Source: Chloroflexota bacterium
GTDB lineage: Bacteria > Chloroflexota > Anaerolineae > Anaerolineales > Villigracilaceae
Direction of reading: 5' to 3'
Assembly (NCBI GenBank): GCA_029782225.1
Contig: JAKOVF010000187.1
Span: 62,001 to 126,000 of the forward strand
DNA: 64,000 nucleotides
Shown piece by piece: positions 32,632 to 42,244 of the stretch. The first letter of the stretch is position 1; the number at the start of each line of letters is the position of its first letter. Position numbers and translations under genes: made by a program. The notes under the pieces were generated by a model. That model saw nothing but the letters and a program-made list of their open reading frames with translations. It did not search any database and was not told the origin of the DNA.

Positions 32632-34041
32632 TTACGGCGTTGGTGTGACAACAGGCGTTGGCGCTGTGTATAGCGCCGCGGCATCTGCGGCGGTTTGCGG
32701 CATGCCGTTCATGATCCAGCGGACGAACACATCCACAATATCCGGCTTGAGGGCATGATTCGGCGGCATGGTATTGATCATTATCTTACCTGGGTCTTTG
32801 GGATCAGGGATGGGCGTACCCTGGATCACCTGGAGAAGATAACTGTTTGGATCGCCGGCGATAATATTATTGGCTTTATTGTCGCCCGTGGTGAGAATCT
32901 CATCGTAGCTGGTCATCAAGTAGTTATCATTCGTTTTGCCGGCACGATGGCAGGAGATGCAGTAACGCTTAACAATCGGCTGAATGTGGACATCGTAGGA
33001 TGGGACTTCGCCTGCTGCAAGCCGCGGGAATAAGGGCTTGAGTTGAGGAGGCTCGAAGCGGTCATCCCACATATAACGCATGAAGGTGACAATGTAGTCG
33101 ATCTCGCTCTTGGAAAGCTCACCACCATAGGCCTTTCCAAAAGGAGTCATGCCCTCATTGGGGCGTCCATAGGCGATGACCTCGTACATGGCTGAGTCTG
33201 TGATCGTGTAAAGGACATCGCGGCTGTTGATCGGCGTGATCTCCTTGCCTTCGAGTCCTTCCACACCCTTGATGACCGCCACAGAACCGTCATCGCCGTG
33301 GCACTCAGTGCAGTTCACTGAATATAAATCCTGACCCGCGAGGATCTGGTCCGTGAGGGTGGTGGCAACAACCGTCTCTGCGGCTGGCTCAGCCGGGGCA
33401 GGTTTGAGCGCAAAAACCGTCCCTGAGACAAGGACCATCAAAACGGCGGTCAGCACCGTGGTCCAGACCATGAGGCGGGTGGACGACTTGAAAACGAAGG
33501 ACATCAAGAAGAGCAGGATCAGTGCAATTCCGGGAATAGCAAGTCCGGCGATCGCTTGTAAGATGCCCAGTAATTGTGAGCCATCCGCAGAGACTGTCGG
33601 CACATCGGACATGAGAGTCAGCAGGACAATGCCGACGACCATGATCGCCATGATGGAAATCGGGAGCACACGTTTGCCGTAATAGCGGTTCGGATTTTTC
33701 TCAATGAAGGGCAAAAGGGTGAGGACGCCAATCGCAATGCCGGGAACGAGAACTGTGGCGATCCATTCGATCTTGCCAAGGAGCGGGATTTGCCCGTAGA
33801 GCGCCAGGAATTTGAAGAGAAAGAGGAAATACCATTCAGGGCGCGGGATGTAGGTAGTATCGCTGGGATCAGCTTTGGCTTCGGGAGCAACACCGATGAA
33901 TGTGGCAAGAACAATTAGCAGGATGAAAATGCCCAGGGATACGATTAAATCCTTGAAGATGCTATCAGGCCAGAAACGTTCCCCTCGATTGAGTTCACGT
34001 TCATAACGCTCGTTGATTTTCTTTTTGGTTTCGTCGTTCAT
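32632..34041 (-). CDS. Cytochrome b C-terminal half fused to two cytochrome c domains
   Basis: A 469-residue membrane protein. The N-terminal about 220 residues match cytochrome b subunit IV/C-terminal half: [19 protein letters not shown] is the quinol-site PEWY motif, with several hydrophobic helices. Then come two c-type heme sites, CTECH (about 243) and CISCH (about 360), with Met ligands in [11 protein letters not shown] and MPPNHAL. It combines petD-like and cytochrome c functions of a bc complex in one chain. It is cotranscribed after the cytochrome b6-like gene. The stop codon follows a Pro/Thr-rich tail. Confidence 0.88.
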   Translation of the reverse strand: MNDETKKKINERYERELNRGERFWPDSIFKDLIVSLGIFILLIVLATFIGVAPEAKADPSDTTYIPRPEWYFLFLFKFLALYGQIPLLGKIEWIATVLVPGIAIGVLTLLPFIEKNPNRYYGKRVLPISIMAIMVVGIVLLTLMSDVPTVSADGSQLLGILQAIAGLAIPGIALILLFLMSFVFKSSTRLMVWTTVLTAVLMVLVSGTVFALKPAPAEPAAETVVATTLTDQILAGQDLYSVNCTECHGDDGSVAVIKGVEGLEGKEITPINSRDVLYTITDSAMYEVIAYGRPNEGMTPFGKAYGGELSKSEIDYIVTFMRYMWDDRFEPPQLKPLFPRLAAGEVPSYDVHIQPIVKRYCISCHRAGKTNDNYLMTSYDEILTTGDNKANNIIAGDPNSYLLQVIQGTPIPDPKDPGKIMINTMPPNHALKPDIVDVFVRWIMNGMPQTAADAAALYTAPTPVVTPTP

Positions 34042-34122
34042 GCTTTGCGGTCCTTTGGAGAAGCGCGTGTAGTTTTCTTTCGTCTTTCTTCATATTTGGA
34101 GGAAAGACAAAGAGGAAAGAAG

Positions 34123-34782
34123 CTAGTCTTCCTTTGATGGAAAGTGGGATTCGCCGTGGCGGATGATGAGATAGAGATGCACGCCAATGAAGCCGGCCAG
34201 GATCGCAGGGATCATCCAAATATGGGCAGAGAAGAACCGCTGCAGGGTGAGGGCGCTGAGATCCGGGCCGCCGCGCAGCGCCTTCAGGATGAACCCCCCG
34301 ATGAAAGGTACGGTCCCCGCGATCTGTGTGCCAACGGTGGTTGCCCAGAACGCGCGCTGATTCCATGGAAGAAGATAGCCGGTGAAGCCCATGCCGAGCG
34401 TGGCGAGAAAGAGACCGATGCCGATCAGCCAGGTCAGCTCGCGCGGATATTTGAAGGAAGCTGTGACGAATACACGCAGCATGTGAATGAAAACAACGAT
34501 CACCATAAGCGTCGCGCCCCAGTGATGGATGCCGCGGATCAGCCAGCCGAAGGCAACACCTTCCATGATGTATTGCACGGAGTCGTAGGCATGATCGGGT
34601 GAGGGTGTATAGTAGACGGTTAGGAAGATGCCGGTCACTCCCTGCAATACGAAGAGGAAGAGACTGGCCGAGCCAAGCGTATTCCACCAGGTCCCTTTTG
34701 GTTCCGGACGGTCGAGCATGGAGGAATACATTTGCTGTAGACCGAGACGTTCATCAAGCCACTCGTAAACTTTTTTCCACAT
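34123..34782 (-). CDS. Cytochrome b6-like N-terminal subunit of a bc complex
   Basis: A 219-residue protein with four transmembrane helices. Heme ligands are visible as IRGIHHWGATLMVIVVFIHMLRVF (His pair in helix II) and FFSAHIWMIPAILAGFIGVHLYLI (helix IV). GYLLPWNQRAFWATTVG is the quinol-oxidation loop. It forms the split cytochrome b with the downstream gene and works with the Rieske protein at 34915. Together they pass electrons from quinol to cytochrome c. Confidence 0.93.
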   Translation of the reverse strand: MWKKVYEWLDERLGLQQMYSSMLDRPEPKGTWWNTLGSASLFLFVLQGVTGIFLTVYYTPSPDHAYDSVQYIMEGVAFGWLIRGIHHWGATLMVIVVFIHMLRVFVTASFKYPRELTWLIGIGLFLATLGMGFTGYLLPWNQRAFWATTVGTQIAGTVPFIGGFILKALRGGPDLSALTLQRFFSAHIWMIPAILAGFIGVHLYLIIRHGESHFPSKED

Positions 34783-34802
34783 TGATTTGCTCCACTCACG
34801 TA

Positions 34803-34910
34803 TATGTCATTCTGAGCGAGTGTTAGCGAGCGACACCGTACCTGTGTTCGGTACAGGTGAGAATCTCCCCATAAGATGAGATCCTTCGCTGCGCTCAGGA
34901 TGACACAATG
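34803..34910. repeat. Dispersed palindromic repeat (GTCATTCTGAGCG type)
   Basis: GTCATTCTGAGCG (34806-34818) is nearly complementary to CGCTCAGGATGAC (34892-34904), with an inner ACCTGT/ACAGGT hairpin. It fills the space between the Rieske and cytochrome b genes. Confidence 0.7.
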
Positions 34911-34914
34911 CTAA

Positions 34915-35421
34915 TCATCCCGTCTTCTTGTTTTCAGAGAAGAAGATTTCGAGTTGACCGTCTTCCGTCAAACGGAATTCAGTGTATCTGTCCAGAGGGC
35001 GAGGCGGAGGGCCACCCAGGACCTGGCCCTCCTTGCTAAACTTGGCATCATGACAGGGGCAGATGAAGGCATCCGCTTCCTCATGCCAATTCACGGTGCA
35101 GGCGAGGTGCGTACACCGGCTGGAGAGGATAAGGATGTCGTTCGGGTCTTCGGACTTGCGAAGGGCGTATCCACCGAAGGAACTGGATGTTCGCTCCCAG
35201 CCATTGACCTGTACACGCGTGAACGAAAATGGGTACGGTTTGCCAATTTCCATGTTTTCCAATTTGCCGATGGGAATCCACGCGTCCTTGCCGCCTGCGC
35301 GCAGAGCGGGGTCTATCAGGTAATAAATGGCGGGTAAGCCTATCGCCGCGCCGATGAGTCCCCCAACGATGCCAGTCGTGACTTTGATGAAGTCCCGGCG
35401 GCTCAGTTCATGATCCGACAT
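34915..35421 (-). CDS. Rieske iron-sulfur protein
   Basis: A 168-residue [2Fe-2S] protein. SRRDFIKVTTG near the N-terminus is a twin-arginine signal/anchor, followed by one transmembrane helix. Cluster ligands are Cys103 and His105 in SRCTHLACTV and Cys121 and His124 in CPCHDAKF, with the disulfide pair Cys108/Cys123. ATG 35421 is chosen because GGAGGT lies 4 bases before it; the ATG at 35448 is less good. It serves the cytochrome b/c genes just downstream. Confidence 0.94.
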   Translation of the reverse strand: MSDHELSRRDFIKVTTGIVGGLIGAAIGLPAIYYLIDPALRAGGKDAWIPIGKLENMEIGKPYPFSFTRVQVNGWERTSSSFGGYALRKSEDPNDILILSSRCTHLACTVNWHEEADAFICPCHDAKFSKEGQVLGGPPPRPLDRYTEFRLTEDGQLEIFFSENKKTG

Positions 35422-35470
35422 GAGCACCTCCAATGGCTGTTGTGTCATTGCCCCGCCTTCTTTCGGCAGG

Positions 35471-35576
35471 GTTGCGAGGAGGGTGCTTGCCTGCCCCGAT
35501 ATTCTTTCGGGTTCCCGACGAAGCAGTCTCCCGTTTAGAATTGGAGATTGCTTCGGGCAGCGAACGCCCTCGCAAT
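35471..35576. repeat. Dispersed palindromic repeat (GAAGCAATCTCC type)
   Basis: Outer arms GTTGCGAGG / CCTCGCAAT and inner arms CGAAGCAGTCTCC (35519-35531) / GGAGATTGCTTCG (35543-35555). It occupies most of the 300-bp space between the Rieske gene and sdhC. The rest of that space (35580-35708) holds a small CCTCCA/TGGAGG hairpin and no gene. Confidence 0.7.
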
Positions 35577-35709
35577 GACATGATTCTTAGGCTATTCGGA
35601 TTATAAGGGTCTGCCTCCACTTTATTGGAGGAATTGTAGTATGAAATCACGATGATTATTGTCACTTCTTACCCTTGCGTATCCGCCGCACGGTAACTGG
35701 AGGTAAAAT

Positions 35710-35748
35710 ATGGCTCTTCTGTCAAGAATTTTCTCAAAGGAGGCTTAG
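35710..35748 (+). CDS. 12-codon leader ORF abutting sdhC
   Basis: ATG at 35710 follows GGAGG with a 6-base spacer and encodes MALLSRIFSKEA. Its TAG stop (35746-35748) touches the sdhC ATG (35749), and its last codons contain the sdhC ribosome-binding site AAAGGAGG. This would couple sdhC translation to the leader. No evidence of expression beyond sequence. Confidence 0.4.
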   Translation: MALLSRIFSKEA

Positions 35749-36123
35749 ATGGGCTTGAAAAGAAATGTCGGCCTGGCCACGGCTCTGCGTTACAGGGGAC
35801 AGGGACCAATGCTGACCTTTGTTTTGCATCGGATCGGGGGGATAGGCATAGCGGTTCTCATCACGACACATATGCTTGCATCGTATCTCGGAGGACGGGG
35901 TGGACAGTTCGTGAACGGAATTTATGAGAATTGGGCATTCCAGATCATCGTTTTCTTCTGTGTCCTCTTTCATGCGATCAACGGACTGCGGATCACCATT
36001 CTCGACCTGTTTCCAAAGCTCCTGATCCATGAGCGGGAAGCGATCTGGATGGAATGGGCGATCTTTATCCCCATCTATGTGGTCGCTGTGATCGTCATCG
36101 TGCAGACAGGGCTGGCAGGTTAA
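35749..36123 (+). CDS. sdhC: Succinate dehydrogenase cytochrome b subunit SdhC
   Basis: A 124-residue three-helix membrane anchor. RGQGPMLTFVLHRIGGIGIAV carries the HRxxG motif near helix I, and CVLFHAINGLRITILDL the heme-ligand His region of helix II. A strong AAAGGAGG precedes it. It is first of sdhCDAB, complex II, which oxidises succinate and reduces quinone. Confidence 0.88.
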   Translation: MGLKRNVGLATALRYRGQGPMLTFVLHRIGGIGIAVLITTHMLASYLGGRGGQFVNGIYENWAFQIIVFFCVLFHAINGLRITILDLFPKLLIHEREAIWMEWAIFIPIYVVAVIVIVQTGLAG

Positions 36124-36124
36124 C

Positions 36125-36556
36125 ATGGCAGTCAAATCCAGAACTCTCCCTCTTTCCAAGCGCGGACTGAACTTCGAAATGCTGATGTGGCTGTTCACGC
36201 GTCTCTCTGCACTGGGGATGTACGCGCTAATCCTGTTCGCGATTATCGGCGCATTGATCATGGGGGCGCGCAATCAAATGAATCTTGCCGACGTGATGCG
36301 CTGGGGCTTCATGCCGAACAGGACCCACGTGGAAAATACGAACATTCCTGACGTCGCTCCCTGGGCGACTCCGTTTTGGAAGCTGACCGCCAGCGCGCTG
36401 CTGCTGCTGGCGGTTGCACACGGCGTGCACGGGTTGGTCGTGATCGCAGACGATTACATCGCGGCCTCTCGAGGCCGGCAAATGGTGCGTTTCATCAGCA
36501 TCTTATTTATGCTGGCTATGATGGGCATTGGCCTGTACATTATTTGGACTTCATAG
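36125..36556 (+). CDS. sdhD: Succinate dehydrogenase membrane anchor SdhD
   Basis: A 143-residue protein with three hydrophobic segments. MLMWLFTRLSALGMYALILFAI is helix I; LLLLAVAHGVHGLVVIADDY carries the likely heme His in helix II; LFMLAMMGIGLYII is helix III. It starts 1 bp after the sdhC stop, so it is translationally coupled. Confidence 0.87.
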   Translation: MAVKSRTLPLSKRGLNFEMLMWLFTRLSALGMYALILFAIIGALIMGARNQMNLADVMRWGFMPNRTHVENTNIPDVAPWATPFWKLTASALLLLAVAHGVHGLVVIADDYIAASRGRQMVRFISILFMLAMMGIGLYIIWTS

Positions 36557-36569
36557 GACGGTAGCGTAA

Positions 36570-38360
36570 ATGAATATTCATCAATTTGATGTGGTCGTCG
36601 TTGGCGCGGGCGGCGCAGGGCTCATGGCAGGGCTATATGCCTCGCGCGGCGCAAAGACGGCGGTTATCAGCAAGCTGTATCCCACACGCTCCCATACGGG
36701 CGCGGCACAGGGCGGCATCAGCGCGGCGTTTGGGAATTACGAAGAAGACAAACCTGAATGGCACACCTATGACACGGTCAAAGGCTCGGATTATCTGGGC
36801 GATCAGGACGCGATCGAGTTCATGACGAATGAAGCGATCGACGCGGTGCTCGAGCTGGAGCATATGGGGCTTCCGTTTGATCGGACTCCCGAAGGCCGTA
36901 TCTCCCAGCGACCGTTTGGTGGGCACACCAACAATGAGACGGGCAAACCTGTCCGACGCGCGTGCCACGCCGCAGATCGCACCGGGCATATGATCCTGCA
37001 AACCCTGTACCAGCAGTGTTTGAAGAACAAGGTCAATTTTTTCGATGAATATCAGGTGCTGGATTTCCTGATCGTCAACGGCAAGACCGCAGGTGTGGTG
37101 GCCGTGGAACTCGCGACCGGTGAATTGCACACCTTCCACGCGAAGGCGGTCATCTTTGCCACCGGCGGCCATGGTCGCATCTTCGAAGTGACATCTAATG
37201 CCTATGCCTACACTGGCGACGGTGGAGCAGTTTTATTGCGCCGCGGCATCCCTCTCGAAGACATGGAATTCTTCCAGTTCCACCCAACAGGCATTTATAA
37301 ACTTGGCATTCTCATCACAGAGGGTGTGCGGGGCGAAGGCGGCATATTGATCAATGGCAAAGGCGAACGCTTCATGCCAAAGTACGCGCCGACTGTAAAG
37401 GACCTTGCCTCACGCGATGTGGTCTCGCGCGCGATCTATACCGAGATCCGCGAGGGACGCGGTATCAATGGCTCGAATTATGTCTATCTCGATGTACGTC
37501 CCGAATCGGTGATCAAATATGCTGCGCAGGATGGACGAACAAATCCGGATGGTACACCCTACACGATCACAGGTGAACAGGTTCTTGCAAAGCTGCCGGA
37601 TATCATTGACTTCTGCCGTGTCTATCTCGGCGTGGACCCACTGACGCAGATGATGCCGATCCAGCCGACCGCGCATTACACCATGGGCGGCATCCCCACG
37701 AATAAATATGGCGAAGTCATCATTGATGACAAGAACACGGCTTTCCCTGGTCTCTATGCTGCTGGCGAATGTGCGTGCGTGTCTGTGCACGGGGCCAACC
37801 GTCTCGGCACGAACTCGCTGCTCGACCTGGTCGTGTTTGGGAAGCATGCAGGACTCAAAGCCGCGGAGTATGCAAAGACTGCCGAATTCGAGAAACTGCC
37901 CGATGACGCGGAAGCAGACGCAAAGTCCCAGTTTGAGGCGCTGCGTCATGGGTCCGGCAAAGCCAATGCATTCGACATCACGACTGAGATGAAGAAGGTC
38001 ATGTTTGACCTCGTCGGTATCTATCGAAATGAATCGGGCATGAAGGAAGCGATCGAAAAGCTCAAGGAACTGAAGTCCCGCTATAAGGAAGTCTGTGTGA
38101 AGGACACGGGCAAAATCTTCAACACGGAATTGCTCAACGCCTGGGAGCTTGGCAACATGCTGGAGATCGCGGATGTGATCGCCGAGTGTGCCCTGAACCG
38201 CAAAGAGTCGCGCGGCGGACATTCGCGTGAAGATTACCCGAAGCGTGATGACCAGAACTGGCTGAAGCACACACTGGTCTGGAAGAAGGATGGCAAGGTG
38301 AAAATTGGATACAAGCCAGTGGCCATCACAAAATATCAACCCAAAGAGCGAGTTTATTAG
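36570..38360 (+). CDS. sdhA: Succinate dehydrogenase flavoprotein SdhA
   Basis: A 596-residue flavoprotein. [17 protein letters not shown] binds FAD. His42 in SHTGAAQGG is the position of the covalent flavin. [10 protein letters not shown] and [16 protein letters not shown] form the dicarboxylate site. [14 protein letters not shown] and [17 protein letters not shown] are further family signatures. Length and order are typical. Confidence 0.97.
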   Translation: MNIHQFDVVVVGAGGAGLMAGLYASRGAKTAVISKLYPTRSHTGAAQGGISAAFGNYEEDKPEWHTYDTVKGSDYLGDQDAIEFMTNEAIDAVLELEHMGLPFDRTPEGRISQRPFGGHTNNETGKPVRRACHAADRTGHMILQTLYQQCLKNKVNFFDEYQVLDFLIVNGKTAGVVAVELATGELHTFHAKAVIFATGGHGRIFEVTSNAYAYTGDGGAVLLRRGIPLEDMEFFQFHPTGIYKLGILITEGVRGEGGILINGKGERFMPKYAPTVKDLASRDVVSRAIYTEIREGRGINGSNYVYLDVRPESVIKYAAQDGRTNPDGTPYTITGEQVLAKLPDIIDFCRVYLGVDPLTQMMPIQPTAHYTMGGIPTNKYGEVIIDDKNTAFPGLYAAGECACVSVHGANRLGTNSLLDLVVFGKHAGLKAAEYAKTAEFEKLPDDAEADAKSQFEALRHGSGKANAFDITTEMKKVMFDLVGIYRNESGMKEAIEKLKELKSRYKEVCVKDTGKIFNTELLNAWELGNMLEIADVIAECALNRKESRGGHSREDYPKRDDQNWLKHTLVWKKDGKVKIGYKPVAITKYQPKERVY

Positions 38361-38371
38361 TAGAGGCAAAC

Positions 38372-39079
38372 ATGGAAGTCACTCTAAAAATATTCCGTTA
38401 TAACCCCGAAGTGGACAAGACCTTCCACTACGAAACCTACACCATCGAAGCGCATGAGACTGACCGCATCCTGGATCTGCTCGAACATGTGAAAGGTTAC
38501 AACGATGGCACTCTGTCATTCCGCCGCTCGTGTGCGCACGGCGTGTGCGGCTCGGACGCGATGCGCATCAACGGCAGGAACATGCTGGCATGCAAAGCTC
38601 TGGTGCGCGACGTGGGGGACAAAATCACGGTCGAACCATTGCTTGGGTTGAAAGTTCAGAAAGACTTGATCGTGGACATGGAACCCTTCTTCGACAACTA
38701 CAAGAAGGTGCTGCCCTACTTTATCAACGACTCCCCGCTTCCCGCCGACGGAAAGGAGCGACTGCAAAGCCCCGAGCAGCGCGCCCGCTTTGACGACACC
38801 ACCAAGTGTATTTTGTGTGCGGCCTGTACCACTTCCTGCCCGTCATACTGGGGAACCGATTCCTATCTTGGACCGGCCGCGCTGGTGACCGCACACCGCT
38901 TCATCTTCGACAGCCGCGATGAGGCCGCCGCGGAACGTCTGCACGTCATCAGCGAAACGGACGGTGTCGCGCGCTGTCACACCATTTTCAACTGCACCAT
39001 GGCCTGCCCGCGCGACATCCAGATCACCAAGGCGATTGGCGAGCTGAAGATGGCGACGCTCACGGGGAAGATCGAGTGA
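38372..39079 (+). CDS. sdhB: Succinate dehydrogenase iron-sulfur subunit SdhB
   Basis: A 235-residue protein with three clusters. CAHGVCGSDAMRINGRNMLAC is the [2Fe-2S] site. CILCAACTTSCP (about 148) and CHTIFNCTMACP (about 207) provide the [4Fe-4S] and [3Fe-4S] ligands. It ends the sdhCDAB operon and is followed by a terminator. Confidence 0.97.
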   Translation: MEVTLKIFRYNPEVDKTFHYETYTIEAHETDRILDLLEHVKGYNDGTLSFRRSCAHGVCGSDAMRINGRNMLACKALVRDVGDKITVEPLLGLKVQKDLIVDMEPFFDNYKKVLPYFINDSPLPADGKERLQSPEQRARFDDTTKCILCAACTTSCPSYWGTDSYLGPAALVTAHRFIFDSRDEAAAERLHVISETDGVARCHTIFNCTMACPRDIQITKAIGELKMATLTGKIE

Positions 39080-39123
39080 TTCAATAAACAGCGATCAGCG
39101 TGCAGTAATCTATGAAGAGTAAG

Positions 39124-39152
39124 CCGCATCTGTAAGGATGCGGTTTCTTTTT
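39124..39152 (+). terminator. Terminator of the sdhCDAB operon
   Basis: CCGCATC / GATGCGG with a 6-base loop, followed by TTTCTTTTT. Confidence 0.87.
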
Positions 39153-39177
39153 ATCAATGCGAATTGGAGGAAGCAAT

Positions 39178-40017
39178 ATGGATGTTCTAAAACTGGCGGC
39201 ATTCTCCCATAACGGACAAGGTGGCAATCCCGCCGGCGTGGCGTTTTGTGAGGAGATGCCGGGCGATGAAGAAATGTTGAAAGTGGCAAAAGAAGTGGGC
39301 TTTTCGGAAACAGCATTCCTCGTCAGGCAAGTGGACGGCAGTTGGCGTGTCCGTTATTTTGCGCCAGCGATGGAAATCGCTTTTTGTGGGCACGCCACAA
39401 TCGCTTTGGGTGCAGTGTTGGGTGAGCGCTTTGGGGCAGGCGAGTACAAATTGATCCTGAATGATGGTGAGATCAGCGTACGAGCTGAAAGATCAGGCAA
39501 GGGCATAGTGGCAACCCTGCAATCTCCCGGGACATCTTCAGAAGATGCGCCTGAGGAATTAATCGATCAGATCCTGGCGGCATTTAATTTAACGTGTGAC
39601 AATCTCGATCCCGCTTTCCCCATCCGCTTTGCGTTTGGAGGCGTCCGGCATTTGATCCTTGTCCTAAAGGATCGGAAAACTCTTGCAGATATGAAGTATC
39701 CGTTTGATACGGTCAGGAGCCTGATGCTGGAGCATGGTCTCACCACGATTAGCCTGCTCTGGCATGAATCCGATGAGCTATTTCATTCCCGCAATCCGTT
39801 TGCGGCAGGCGGAGTCTATGAGGACCCGGCCACCGGTGCGGCGGCTGCGGCGTTCGCCGGTTATTTGCGGGATATTGGCTGGCAGGGGAAAAATACTTTC
39901 ACGATCCTGCAGGGAGAGGACATGGGCATGCCGTCCCGTTTGCTGGTAAAGTATTCTCCTGAGATTGGGTCAAGTGTGGCGGTGAGTGGGGAGACGCGAT
40001 ATATCGATAAAGATTAA
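39178..40017 (+). CDS. PhzF-family epimerase/isomerase-like protein
   Basis: A 279-residue protein of the PhzF/YddE fold. GQGGNPAGVAFCEEMP is the N-terminal signature; EVGFSETAFLV contains the catalytic Glu; YFAPAMEIAFCGHATIALG and EDPATGAAAAAFAGYL complete the two diaminopimelate-epimerase-like halves. Substrates of most members are unknown. ATG 39178 is preceded by GGAGG 7 bases upstream. A monocistronic unit with terminator. Confidence 0.9.
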   Translation: MDVLKLAAFSHNGQGGNPAGVAFCEEMPGDEEMLKVAKEVGFSETAFLVRQVDGSWRVRYFAPAMEIAFCGHATIALGAVLGERFGAGEYKLILNDGEISVRAERSGKGIVATLQSPGTSSEDAPEELIDQILAAFNLTCDNLDPAFPIRFAFGGVRHLILVLKDRKTLADMKYPFDTVRSLMLEHGLTTISLLWHESDELFHSRNPFAAGGVYEDPATGAAAAAFAGYLRDIGWQGKNTFTILQGEDMGMPSRLLVKYSPEIGSSVAVSGETRYIDKD

Positions 40018-40042
40018 TCATCAGATGACAAGTTATAAAATG

Positions 40043-40076
40043 ACAGGCCGCGTCCATCGACGCGGCCTGTTTGTTT
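40043..40076 (+). terminator. Terminator of the PhzF-like gene
   Basis: A perfect 12-bp stem ACAGGCCGCGTC / GACGCGGCCTGT, 4-base loop, then TTGTTT. Confidence 0.88.
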
Positions 40077-40168
40077 AGCACAACCTGAAAACCATTTGTA
40101 AGCTATGAAATGAGCATAAGGGCGGCAAATCACTATAATGAGTGAAGCAGTTTCTGTAAGGAGTCAGC

Positions 40169-40645
40169 ATGATTAAAATCACCAGATTCGATGAACAAAT
40201 CCCCACTCTGCTTCCTGTCACCCATACCTTGCTCAAATCAGCTAATCTGACGGTCCACAATAAGGTCACGCAGATTACCCTGCACGGCTCGCGCGGACTG
40301 GCCGGCTGCTATCATCCCGATTCTGATATCGACCTGAGCCTGATCGTGGATACAGAGAATTGCACCCGCATGCCTGAACTCGAATCTCTCTTACAGTCTG
40401 TTTTGAAAACTACTACAAAAAACTGGCAGAGCGATATTAAACTGGATCTGGCGGTCATTTTTGATGTGCGCGGCTGCGGTCTGAAATGCTTCGACCAGAT
40501 GGCCTTCGATCCCCAATCCTGTCCGCATGGCGGTGTCGAGTGTTTTGGCCTGTATAAAAGGGGAAATGGCTTCAACGGAATGGTGGAGAGCGCCGGAGTA
40601 AAAGTAAAATTGATGTATCCCTGCATCTCGATATGGAAGAGATGA
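40169..40645 (+). CDS. Nucleotidyltransferase-fold protein
   Basis: A 158-residue protein. ITLHGSRGLAGCYHPDSDIDLSL (36-58) is the polymerase-beta-type motif GSx(10)DxD with Asp53 and Asp55; the third Asp is probably in KLDLAVIFDV. There is no HEPN or other partner next to it, so it is not clearly part of a MNT/HEPN toxin-antitoxin pair. The C-terminal half (CPHGGVECFGLYKRG) is unrecognised. AGGAG precedes the ATG. Confidence 0.7.
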   Translation: MIKITRFDEQIPTLLPVTHTLLKSANLTVHNKVTQITLHGSRGLAGCYHPDSDIDLSLIVDTENCTRMPELESLLQSVLKTTTKNWQSDIKLDLAVIFDVRGCGLKCFDQMAFDPQSCPHGGVECFGLYKRGNGFNGMVESAGVKVKLMYPCISIWKR

Positions 40646-40723
40646 TAGAGTGACACCCTACGTGTGACGAACCTGGCTTTTACTTCTCCTTACAGAATCA
40701 TCAGCCAGATGGGGGATTCTGTT

Positions 40724-40753
40724 TTGAAAACCTTTCCACGCCCGCTGTATAAT
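40724..40753 (+). promoter_or_regulatory. Promoter of the C39-like peptidase gene
   Basis: TTGAAA (40724-40729), 18-bp spacer, TATAAT (40748-40753), 35 bp before ATG 40789. Confidence 0.65.
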
Positions 40754-40788
40754 TGATCCGTTCCAAAGGTGACAACTCGGAGGTGCCC

Positions 40789-41934
40789 ATGCCCTTTAAG
40801 CTCGTCTACTACTCTCAGCAGGATGCACGATGGAAGAACGACATCCTTGGTTTCGGCGACCCCGGCGACACCATCGGCTACGTTGGCTGTGCGCTGACCA
40901 GCGTGGCGATGCTCCTGAGCGGGCACGGATATACGGAAACTCCCAAAACTCTCAACCAGAAGCTCAAGAATGTCAATGGCTTCGTTAGCGCGGCCATTGT
41001 GTGGGGCGCCGTCAGCCAGATCTATCCCAAGGTTTCGCTCAAGTCCTTTATTCCCTGCACCAACAGCGCTGCGCCGTTGGCACAGATCGATGCGGCGCTG
41101 GCAGCCGGTCAGCCGGCGATCGTGATGGTGGATAGCAGTCCCGCCAGCGGACTGCAGACTCACTGGGTCGTTTTGTACGCGCGCGAGGGCGGCGACTACC
41201 TCATGCTCGACCCCTGGCCCTATCAGACCGACGTTACGAAAAAGACTTACCTGATGCCGCGCTATGCTCAGGGAAAGGACCTCCAGCACGCCATAGCTCA
41301 CGTCATTCTGTATGATGTGATTGGCTCAGGCGGACCGACACCGACTCCGCCGACGGATGGTTCCGTTTCCGGTGGAGGGGCCTCCGCCCGGGTCAAAGCG
41401 GATGTGACCTGGGGATTAAACCTCCGCTCGAGCATTGACACATCCACCACGGCAAACGTCATCGCGGTGGAACCGTCTGGCACGGAATTGACCATCGTTG
41501 AAACCGATGGCGCGAGCAAGATCGGCGCGGTCAACCAGTGGATCCGCGTGCGCGATGCCCAGGGTCACGAAGGCTATGCCGCAGCCTGGTACCTGGAAAA
41601 GGCCGCAGCGACGGAGCCTGTCCCGGTGAAGGAGCCAGCTCCGGGTCCCACAAGTGAACCGCCGGCGACCGCATCCACACCGTCTCCCGCCTCCGCGCCC
41701 ACGCCTGAGCCGCAAAAGCTGATGGTCGTGGTCAAATCCGGCGGTGCAAAAGTTTATCAAACGGCTTCAAAAGGCCAGGTCGTTTCGACAGAAAAGAGCG
41801 GGGCGCGCCTCGTTGTCGTGGAAGCAGCGTCAAAAGCCACAGCCAAGATCGGTGTGGGCGGGAAATGGTTGAACGTGAAAGCGAGCAATGGCAAACGCGG
41901 TTACGTGGACGGCGGTTCTGTCAGGAAGGGATAG
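40789..41934 (+). CDS. C39-like cysteine peptidase with two SH3b domains
   Basis: A 381-residue protein. The N-terminal C39_2-like papain domain has the YSQQDARWKND opening, Cys34 in GYVGCALTSVAMLL, a His in QTHWVVLYA and Asp in YLMLDPWP. Two SH3b domains follow (about 205-275 and 320-380: LNLRSSIDTST, IRVRDAQGHEGYAAAWYL), separated by a Pro/Thr linker. SH3b modules usually bind cell wall, but no signal peptide is visible, so export is unclear. GGAGG precedes the start. Short genes follow closely. Confidence 0.8.
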   Translation: MPFKLVYYSQQDARWKNDILGFGDPGDTIGYVGCALTSVAMLLSGHGYTETPKTLNQKLKNVNGFVSAAIVWGAVSQIYPKVSLKSFIPCTNSAAPLAQIDAALAAGQPAIVMVDSSPASGLQTHWVVLYAREGGDYLMLDPWPYQTDVTKKTYLMPRYAQGKDLQHAIAHVILYDVIGSGGPTPTPPTDGSVSGGGASARVKADVTWGLNLRSSIDTSTTANVIAVEPSGTELTIVETDGASKIGAVNQWIRVRDAQGHEGYAAAWYLEKAAATEPVPVKEPAPGPTSEPPATASTPSPASAPTPEPQKLMVVVKSGGAKVYQTASKGQVVSTEKSGARLVVVEAASKATAKIGVGGKWLNVKASNGKRGYVDGGSVRKG

Positions 41935-41936
41935 CC

Positions 41937-42236
41937 ATGTCAATCTATCAAACAGCCCGATTTCAGGTAAAGAAGGAAGCGCTCGCTGACTGCGAGGCAG
42001 CGATCCACAAATTCCTGGAATATGTGCGCGCGAACGAGCCAAAAACCATCCTGTACATTTCCCTCCAACAAAGCGATGACCCCACACGTTTTCTGCATTA
42101 TTTCATTTTCGAAGACGAGGCCGCGCGCGACCGCCATTCCAATTCCATAGGCATCGATCACTTCACCAGCATCCTGTATCCCAACCTGGTGGAACCGGTG
42201 GAGTTCACGGAATACACGAACTTTGCAAGCACATAA
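41937..42236 (+). CDS. Antibiotic-biosynthesis-monooxygenase-like (ABM) domain protein
   Basis: A 99-residue ferredoxin-like domain: YQTARFQVKKEALADCEAAIHKFLEYV, then TILYISLQQSDDPTRFLHYFIFEDEAARDRH, then HFTSILYP. This matches the ABM/quinol-monooxygenase fold of YgiN-like proteins. Activity unknown. It starts 2 bp after the upstream gene stop. Confidence 0.8.
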   Translation: MSIYQTARFQVKKEALADCEAAIHKFLEYVRANEPKTILYISLQQSDDPTRFLHYFIFEDEAARDRHSNSIGIDHFTSILYPNLVEPVEFTEYTNFAST

Positions 42237-42244
42237 CATCATCC

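Noticed and set aside
37410-38369. Long open frame (319 codons) antisense to sdhA
   Set aside because: It lies fully inside the well-conserved sdhA gene, has no recognisable domain and follows from the third-codon bias of the sense gene.
40169-40645. MNT-type antitoxin of a HEPN/MNT pair
   Set aside because: No HEPN gene adjoins it; the downstream gene is a peptidase with its own promoter.
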